NCBI RefSeq assembly: GCF_007748095.1 | Contig: NZ_CP036287.1 | Location: 4,960,001-5,024,000, forward strand | Source: Engelhardtia mirabilis | GTDB lineage: Bacteria > Planctomycetota > UBA1135 > GCA-002686595 | Direction of reading: 5' to 3' | Length of the DNA stretch: 64,000 nucleotides | Part shown: positions 58,717 to 64,000 of the stretch, one piece after another | Layout: every line of letters begins with the position of its first letter | Position numbering within the stretch: the stretch's first letter is position 1 | Program-made: the position numbers and the translations under genes | Notes under the pieces: model-generated | Databases searched by the model: none | Told to the model about the DNA's origin: nothing | Seen by the model: the letters and a program-made list of their open reading frames with translations, nothing else

Positions 58717-61700
58717 ATGACCGCGCAGCCCGTGTATCGCCCCTTGCATTCCCCTGATTCCAGATCGCTCGCCCGCGGGTGGGCCCGGGCCCTCCCTGAG
58801 CGCGCCCTGCCTGTGTTGGCCTGCGCGGCCCTCGCCGCGGCGCTCGCGACCCCCGCCGTGGCCCAGGTCCAGTACGAGTTGGCTGGTGGCTCGATCGCGT
58901 CGGTCACGGTCGGCGGCCAGAAGTTGACGCCCGACGAGCTCAGCACGGGTACGTCGACCGGAGCCGTGCAACTGCTCGAATCCGGCGGCAAGCCGATCAC
59001 CGCTGCCGACAACCTCGACCTCTACAGCTACTTCGCGCGCACGACCGTCTCGCCCGACCTGTGGGCGATCGACCTCGACCCGACCTGGCGGGACACCTCG
59101 GGCAGCGCTGAGGACTTCTTCGTCTTCGAGGTGGGCGGCAACGACCCCCTGCGGGTGTCCGCGCGACTGGTGGACGGCTCACTCGGGCAGGAAGTCACCT
59201 TCAGTGCTTGGAACGACCTGTCGTTGATCGCGTTGAACGGCCCGAACAGCGGTCAGCACGTCCACGCCCTGTCCTTCTCCGGCTCCGACCTCCTGGACCC
59301 CTCCGGTCTGCCCCTCGGCCCCGGTGATGAGCTGAGCGGCATCGAGATCCGCTCGGCCACGGTCGACGGCGCCGCCTTCGTCCATCGCGCCGTCCCGGCC
59401 GCGCCCCTCTATCGCCCGACCATCGTCGCCACCCACAGCGCGGTGCCGTTCCTCGACCTGGGTCAGACCCAGGTCACCCTCACGGCCACCCTGCCGGTGG
59501 GCGCGCCTCCGCAGGCCTTCGAGTGGTCGATCGGCGAGGCGACCTTCGTCGGCGGCTCGGGCGCCGGCGACCCCCAGATCACGCTCACGACCCAGGCCTT
59601 CGATCCGCTCGAGATCGACCTGAAGACCTACCCCCTCGGGCACCCGGAGGACTTCCAGAAGGCCAGCTACTCCCTCGGGCTGAAGCTGCCCGGTGGCGCG
59701 GAGCTGCACGGCTCGGCGAAGAAGTGGCAGAAGCTCGAACTGTGGTTCGACGGCCCCCTGCACGCGCAGGAAGACAGCGCCCCGAACCCCTTCTTGGACC
59801 TGCGACTGGACGTGCTCTTCCTGCGTCCGGACGGCACGCCCCTGCTGGTGCCGGGCTTCTTCGCCGGCGACGGGCGCGGCTCGGGCACCGGCCGTGTCTG
59901 GAAGGTGCGTCTGGTTCCCGATGCGATCGGGAACTGGACCTACCTGACGTCCTTCCGCTCGGGCCCGAACGTGGCGGTGGCGACCAACCCCCTGGTGGGC
60001 GTGGGCGTCGCGTTCGACGGCACCCTCGGCGCCCTCGCGATCGAGAAACGGGACACAGACGCGCCCGGCTTCCTGGCCGAGGGCCGACTCGTCTACGCGG
60101 ACGGGCCCTACCGGCGGCAGGTGGACGGCGGATACTGGCTCAAGGGCGGCACCAACAGTCCGGAGAACCTGTTCGCCTTCCGCGGCTTCGAGGGCACCGA
60201 GGACCAGAACGGCGTCGACGGGCTGCACGAGTTCGGTCCCCACGAGGCCGATTGGACCGCGGCCGACGCCGACATCCCCGGGGGCACCTTCGCCGGCGAC
60301 CGGGCCCTGCTCGGCGCGCTCAACTACCTGGAGAGCCAGGGTGTCAACGGGCTCTACTTCCTGCCCTTCAACCTGGGGGGCGACGGGTCGGACACGGCTC
60401 CCTTCCTGGGCTTCGCCAACACCGGCTACGACAAGACGCACTACGCGATCCGCCGCCTGCACCAATGGGAGGCGATCCTGTGGGAGGCCACCAAGCGCGG
60501 GATGCACCTGCAGATCGTGCTCGCGGAGACCGAGCCGGCCAACGAGAACTGGCTCGACGGCGGACAGTTCGGCAACGAGCGCAAGCTGTTCTTCCGCGAG
60601 CTCGTGGCGCGCTTCGGCCATCACCTGGCGCTGAAGTGGAACCTGTCGGAGGAGAACGACTTCTCCAACGCACAGCTCACGGCCATGGCCGGCTACCTGC
60701 GCGGCATCGACCCCTACGACAGCCCGATCTCCTTCCACGTCAAGCCCAACGAAGTGGCTGTCTACCAGGCCTTCTACGGCAGCCCCCTGTTCGAGGCGGC
60801 CTCGGTGCAGTTCTCGCCCGACCTGGCCGGCAGCTTGACCGAGGAGGTCCGCGCCAAGTCGATCGCCGCCGGCCGCCCGTGGGTGGTCGACATGGACGAG
60901 ACGACTCCGGCCGAGATCGGGTTGTCCGACGCCAACGCGCCGGATCTGCGCAAGCGGGTGCTTTGGGACGTGTACCTGTCCGGTGGCCAGGTGGAGTGGT
61001 ACGCCGGCCAAAGCCCGCTCCCCGTCGGCGGCGACACGACCCTCGAGGACTTCCGCACGCGCGAGGAGATGTGGACCTACACGCGCCACGCGCGCACCTT
61101 CCTCGAGGCGCTGCCCTTCTGGCTGATGGAGCCCTCCGACGGGCTGCTCGCCGGCGAGAGTCCGGCCTTCGGCGGCGGCGAGGTGCTGGCCCTGGCGGGC
61201 GAGGCCTACGCGGTGTACCTGCCCGATGCCAGCCAAGCGGCCAGCCTCGATCTCTCCGGGGTCAGCGGCCCCTTCGACCTGCGCTGGTTCGACCCGCGCA
61301 GCGGTAACTACGGCCCCACCACGAAGGTCACAGGCGGCGGTCTGCTCGCGCTCGGTACCCCGCCCGCCCAGCCGGGCGAAGACTGGGCCGTCGTCGTGCG
61401 GCGCCCCTCGCTGTGGACCACGACCAAGTCGGTCTCTTCGGCCACCGGCGGGACGGTCGTGCTCGAGCTCGACGGTACCCCCGCGATGGCAGGCTGGTCG
61501 TACGTGGTGCTGGGCTCGATCTCGGGCACGGCTCCGGGGCTGACCCTGGGCTCAGGGCTCGTGTTGCCGCTCGTCTACGACCTCTACAGCCAGCTGATCC
61601 TCTCCGGTGGCGCACCCATCAGTGGCGGCGCGGGGCTCCTCGACGAGGCCGGTCGCGCGACCGCGACCGTCGACTTCCCGGCCGCTCCCGCCGTCGTCGG

Positions 61701-61785
61701 ATTGCGGGTCTACCACGCCTGGATCGGCGCGCCGAACCTGGCCGACATACCGAGCGTGGCGACGATGGTCCTCTACGCCCCGTGA
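58717..61785 (+). CDS. Exported DUF5060/DUF4038-type glycosidase-like protein with shared C-terminal module
   Basis: 1,022 residues from ATG 58717. A signal peptide ends near residue 50 (CAALAAALATPAVAQ). N-terminal beta domains are followed (about 340-450) by a DUF5060-like sandwich: KWQKLELWFDGP, NPFLDLRLDVLFLRPDG, RVWKVRLVPDAIGNWTYLTS. Then comes a TIM-barrel-like domain: YLESQGVNGLYFLPFNLGG, YAIRRLHQWEAILWEATKRG, LQIVLAETEPANENW with Glu, LKWNLSEENDFSN and PWVVDMDETTPAEIG, typical of DUF4038-like (putative collagenase or glycan hydrolase) proteins. A small beta domain follows and residues 899-1022 are the recurrent module (GGTVVLELDGTPAMAGWSYV, LGSISGTAPG). The likely catalytic acids are Glu residues in the ETEPANEN and SEENDF segments (inference). 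A terminator hairpin follows. Confidence 0.82.
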   Translation: MTAQPVYRPLHSPDSRSLARGWARALPERALPVLACAALAAALATPAVAQVQYELAGGSIASVTVGGQKLTPDELSTGTSTGAVQLLESGGKPITAADNLDLYSYFARTTVSPDLWAIDLDPTWRDTSGSAEDFFVFEVGGNDPLRVSARLVDGSLGQEVTFSAWNDLSLIALNGPNSGQHVHALSFSGSDLLDPSGLPLGPGDELSGIEIRSATVDGAAFVHRAVPAAPLYRPTIVATHSAVPFLDLGQTQVTLTATLPVGAPPQAFEWSIGEATFVGGSGAGDPQITLTTQAFDPLEIDLKTYPLGHPEDFQKASYSLGLKLPGGAELHGSAKKWQKLELWFDGPLHAQEDSAPNPFLDLRLDVLFLRPDGTPLLVPGFFAGDGRGSGTGRVWKVRLVPDAIGNWTYLTSFRSGPNVAVATNPLVGVGVAFDGTLGALAIEKRDTDAPGFLAEGRLVYADGPYRRQVDGGYWLKGGTNSPENLFAFRGFEGTEDQNGVDGLHEFGPHEADWTAADADIPGGTFAGDRALLGALNYLESQGVNGLYFLPFNLGGDGSDTAPFLGFANTGYDKTHYAIRRLHQWEAILWEATKRGMHLQIVLAETEPANENWLDGGQFGNERKLFFRELVARFGHHLALKWNLSEENDFSNAQLTAMAGYLRGIDPYDSPISFHVKPNEVAVYQAFYGSPLFEAASVQFSPDLAGSLTEEVRAKSIAAGRPWVVDMDETTPAEIGLSDANAPDLRKRVLWDVYLSGGQVEWYAGQSPLPVGGDTTLEDFRTREEMWTYTRHARTFLEALPFWLMEPSDGLLAGESPAFGGGEVLALAGEAYAVYLPDASQAASLDLSGVSGPFDLRWFDPRSGNYGPTTKVTGGGLLALGTPPAQPGEDWAVVVRRPSLWTTTKSVSSATGGTVVLELDGTPAMAGWSYVVLGSISGTAPGLTLGSGLVLPLVYDLYSQLILSGGAPISGGAGLLDEAGRATATVDFPAAPAVVGLRVYHAWIGAPNLADIPSVATMVLYAP

Positions 61786-61795
61786 TCGAAGTTCT

Positions 61796-61818
61796 GGGTC
61801 CGGCCTTCGGCTGGACCC
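61796..61818 (+). terminator. Hairpin after the glycosidase-like gene
   Basis: GGGTCCGGCC (61796-61805) pairs over 10 bp (one G-T) with GGCTGGACCC (61809-61818) around TTC, 10 nt after the stop. No T-run, but the position fits a terminator. Confidence 0.5.
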
Positions 61819-61902
61819 GGACACGAGTCCGGGGCGCCGCGGACTCGGACGCCCCGGCCAAGCGCGCCCACACGGGCCCGGTGGCGGTTAGGCTCGGAAC
61901 CC

Positions 61903-64000
61903 ATGTACTCCGAGTCCCGGTGCCGCGCCCCCCAGGATGGACCGCGCCAGCCCCTGCATCCCTCGGCCGCGCTGTCCACGGCCTTGGCCCGAGGGGTGCT
62001 CGCCAGCTTCGCGTTCGTTGCCGTGTTGGTCGCGCCTGGGCTCGCCCGTGCCCAGTCCTCGTCCCCTGCGGCCGGCGAGCTGCCCGTGGTCGTCGTCGAA
62101 CGCGATGACACGGTCGTCGACTCGAGCTGTCGGCTGGTCTTCCCCACCGAGGCGATCGCGGACGTGGCCGGAGACGGCGTGGTCCAGATCCGCGGGGACG
62201 GCCTGCGGGTGGTCTGCGAGGGCGGCCCCCTGCGCGGCTCGCCGGGCGAGATCGATCCCGACCGGTACCGAGGAGTCGGTATCGACGTGCGCGGGACCGG
62301 GGTGACGGTGACGGGCGCCAGCGTGCAGGGCTTCAAGATCGGCCTGCGGGCCAGCAGCGCCAACGGGCTGCGCGTGATCGACTGCGCCTTCGACGACCTC
62401 TTCCGCCAGCGGCTCGACTCCACCTGGAGCGCGGAGGACCCGGCCGGCTGGCTCGCCCCCCACGGCAACGACGACGGTCAGTGGAAGGACCGCTACGGCG
62501 CGGCGATCGCCGTCGAGCGCTCGAACCGCATCCGGCTCGAGCGGGTGCGCGTGCGCCGGGGGCAGAACGGGATCCTGCTCGACCGCGTGACCGACGCCAC
62601 CGTGACCCGCTGCGACGCCTCGTTCCTGTCGGGTTGGGGGCTGGCCCTGTGGCGCTCGAGCGACAACGTCGTGCGTGGCAATCGCTTCGACTACTGCGTG
62701 CGCGGCTACAGCCACGGTCGCTACAACCGCGGCCAGGACTCCGCCGGGGTGCTGCTGTTCGAGCAGTCCAGCCGCAACCTGTTCGAGCGCAACTCGATCA
62801 CCCACGGCGGCGACGGCGTGTTCGGATTCGCCGGCAACGAGGCCCTGGGGCAGCCGACGCCCAAGCTCGGCTTCGACCACCGTCGCGCGGGCTGCAACGA
62901 CAACGTCTTCCGCCTGAACGACCTGTCCTTCGCGGCGGCCCACGGCCTGGAGCTGACTTTCAGCTTCGGCAACCTGATCGAACAGAACCTGTTCGAGTCC
63001 AACGCGATCTGCGGGGTCTGGTACGGCTACGGTCGGGACACCTCGTTCATCGCGAACACCTTCATTCGCAACGGCGACGCCGGCTACGGAGCCGAACGCG
63101 GCGCGATCAACGCCGAGCACGGCCAGGGCCTCGTCGTCCTCGGCAACGAGTTCCACGGGGACGCCGTGGGTGTGCGCCTGTGGTCGGACAACGACGCCGG
63201 CTTGGTGGATTCGCCCTGGGCGCGCATCAACGGAATCGGCGCCCGGGCCAACGCGATCCTGGCCAACGCTTTCGACGGAGTGGACCCGATCGTCGAACTC
63301 GTCGCGGCCCACCAGACCACGGTCTCACCGGCGGATCCGGAATCGATCGCGGCCGACGACGTCTCGCGCCAGAGCCTCACCGTCGAGGGCGCGGACGCGG
63401 GTATGGACGCCACGTCCGGCGCGCCGGGCCTGGGGTCGCCCGACCGCGGCAGGCTCGAGGACTCCCTGTCCAGGGCCTTCCACGGCCTCGGTCCGGCCGA
63501 TCGACTGCCCCTGGAACGCGAACGCAGGCGCCTGCCCGACGCGGGTCGCGCCTCCATCGTCATCGGGGAGTGGGGTCCCTACGACTGGTCCGAACCCATG
63601 CTCCAGGCCCTGGAGCGTTCCGGCGACCGCCACCGCTACCGCCTGCTCGGCCCCTCGCAGTTCACTTCGATCACCGTGATCGAGGGTCGCAACGACATCG
63701 ACGTGGTGGTCGATCGCGCCCTGCCGGAGTTCCCCGTCGGCCCCGACGGCCTCGCGCGCGCCGTCGTGACGATCAAGCCCAAGCGCCGAGGCGGCGTCAC
63801 CCCCTACCGCCTGATCGTCCGCGCCCGCGGCACCAACCTTCCGGTCGAGGGCGTACTGATCGACACCGAGTGGGACGTCACCTGGTTCAGCTCAACGGTC
63901 GATCCGCGCGAGGACGCCGAGGCCTGGCGGGCGGCAGCCGAGGGCGCGCCGAGCTACCGGGTGCGGGGCCTCGACCTCTCCTACTCGAGCGGCGGCCCCG
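61903..64000 (+). CDS. Exported right-handed parallel beta-helix protein (3' end outside window)
   Basis: The frame from ATG 61903 stays open to the last base (699 codons), so the product is truncated by the window edge. A signal peptide is visible after a short lead (GVLASFAFVAVLVAPGLARA). The next 450 residues are regular beta-helix coils: VVQIRGDGLRVVCEGG, GVTVTGASVQGFKIGL, RIRLERVRVRRGQNGILLDRV, ATVTRCDASFLSGWGLALW, NVVRGNRFDYCVRGYSH and GLVVLGNEFHGDAVGVRLWS, the NosD/carbohydrate-lyase type pattern. From about residue 540 it switches to beta-sandwich (GPSQFTSITVIEGRND, ARAVVTIKPKRRGGVTPYRL). Inferred role: a polysaccharide lyase or glycan-binding surface protein. It lies 117 nt after the DUF5060 gene and may be co-expressed with it. 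Confidence 0.85.
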   Translation, partial: MYSESRCRAPQDGPRQPLHPSAALSTALARGVLASFAFVAVLVAPGLARAQSSSPAAGELPVVVVERDDTVVDSSCRLVFPTEAIADVAGDGVVQIRGDGLRVVCEGGPLRGSPGEIDPDRYRGVGIDVRGTGVTVTGASVQGFKIGLRASSANGLRVIDCAFDDLFRQRLDSTWSAEDPAGWLAPHGNDDGQWKDRYGAAIAVERSNRIRLERVRVRRGQNGILLDRVTDATVTRCDASFLSGWGLALWRSSDNVVRGNRFDYCVRGYSHGRYNRGQDSAGVLLFEQSSRNLFERNSITHGGDGVFGFAGNEALGQPTPKLGFDHRRAGCNDNVFRLNDLSFAAAHGLELTFSFGNLIEQNLFESNAICGVWYGYGRDTSFIANTFIRNGDAGYGAERGAINAEHGQGLVVLGNEFHGDAVGVRLWSDNDAGLVDSPWARINGIGARANAILANAFDGVDPIVELVAAHQTTVSPADPESIAADDVSRQSLTVEGADAGMDATSGAPGLGSPDRGRLEDSLSRAFHGLGPADRLPLERERRRLPDAGRASIVIGEWGPYDWSEPMLQALERSGDRHRYRLLGPSQFTSITVIEGRNDIDVVVDRALPEFPVGPDGLARAVVTIKPKRRGGVTPYRLIVRARGTNLPVEGVLIDTEWDVTWFSSTVDPREDAEAWRAAAEGAPSYRVRGLDLSYSSGGP

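Overview
This window comes from a very GC-rich bacterium. It is most plausibly a planctomycete or a close relative; this is inferred from gene content, because there is no rRNA or other taxonomic marker here. Pointers are the many exported giant proteins with FG-GAP/VCBS repeats, parallel beta-helices and Cys-bounded 'CNGNGIPDE'-type calcium-loop modules, the sulfatases, two ECF sigma factors beside unusual membrane partners, a DWG-type Ser/Thr kinase fused to WD40 repeats, and the near absence of Shine-Dalgarno sequences. High GC gives very long antisense shadow frames (over 1,000 codons), which I left out.

Layout. 1-5.0 kb: the end of an HDOD signalling protein, a small orphan protein, two abutting CTAG-bounded inverted-repeat elements, a secreted two-PDZ protein with an acidic Trp-rich tail, a phosphofructokinase with pyrophosphate-type residues, and a tRNA-Leu(AAG) with its own promoter and terminator. 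5-16.6 kb: a membrane-anchored unknown, an aspartate-type aminotransferase, a sulfatase and SGNH hydrolase operon, a 37-residue membrane peptide, a second SGNH-like protein, a SulP anion transporter and an HD-domain phosphohydrolase. 16.7-33.6 kb: an extracytoplasmic block with four HExxH zinc peptidases of different folds, a second sulfatase-fold lipoprotein, an FG-GAP/beta-helix protein and an alpha/beta-hydrolase-like protein. 33.7-44.3 kb: an ECF sigma factor overlapping a membrane protein with tandem transthyretin-like domains, a TPR protein, a VCBS protein, a two-headed esterase lipoprotein, YjbQ, YceI and a polytopic membrane protein. 44.3-51.1 kb: a minus-strand island (SUMF1-like, ECF sigma, kinase-WD40) flanked by decayed copies of the 3' end of the neighbouring membrane-protein gene. 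51.3-58.4 kb: class I ribonucleotide reductase (nrdA, nrdB) with a repeat-filled 1.2-kb upstream region carrying a promoter overlapped by paired NrdR-like palindromes, an unknown protein and pdxH. 58.7-64 kb: a DUF5060-type glycosidase-like protein and a beta-helix protein that runs off the end.

The strongest unifying signal is a domain of about 110-130 residues that recurs at or near the C-terminus of up to seven otherwise unrelated exported proteins (sulfatase, two peptidases, FG-GAP/helix protein, hydrolase, VCBS protein, glycosidase). It behaves like a lineage-specific sorting or attachment module. Other observations to follow up are the CTAG-bounded repeat pair, the duplicated gene-end remnants around the kinase island, and the NrdR-like promoter region.
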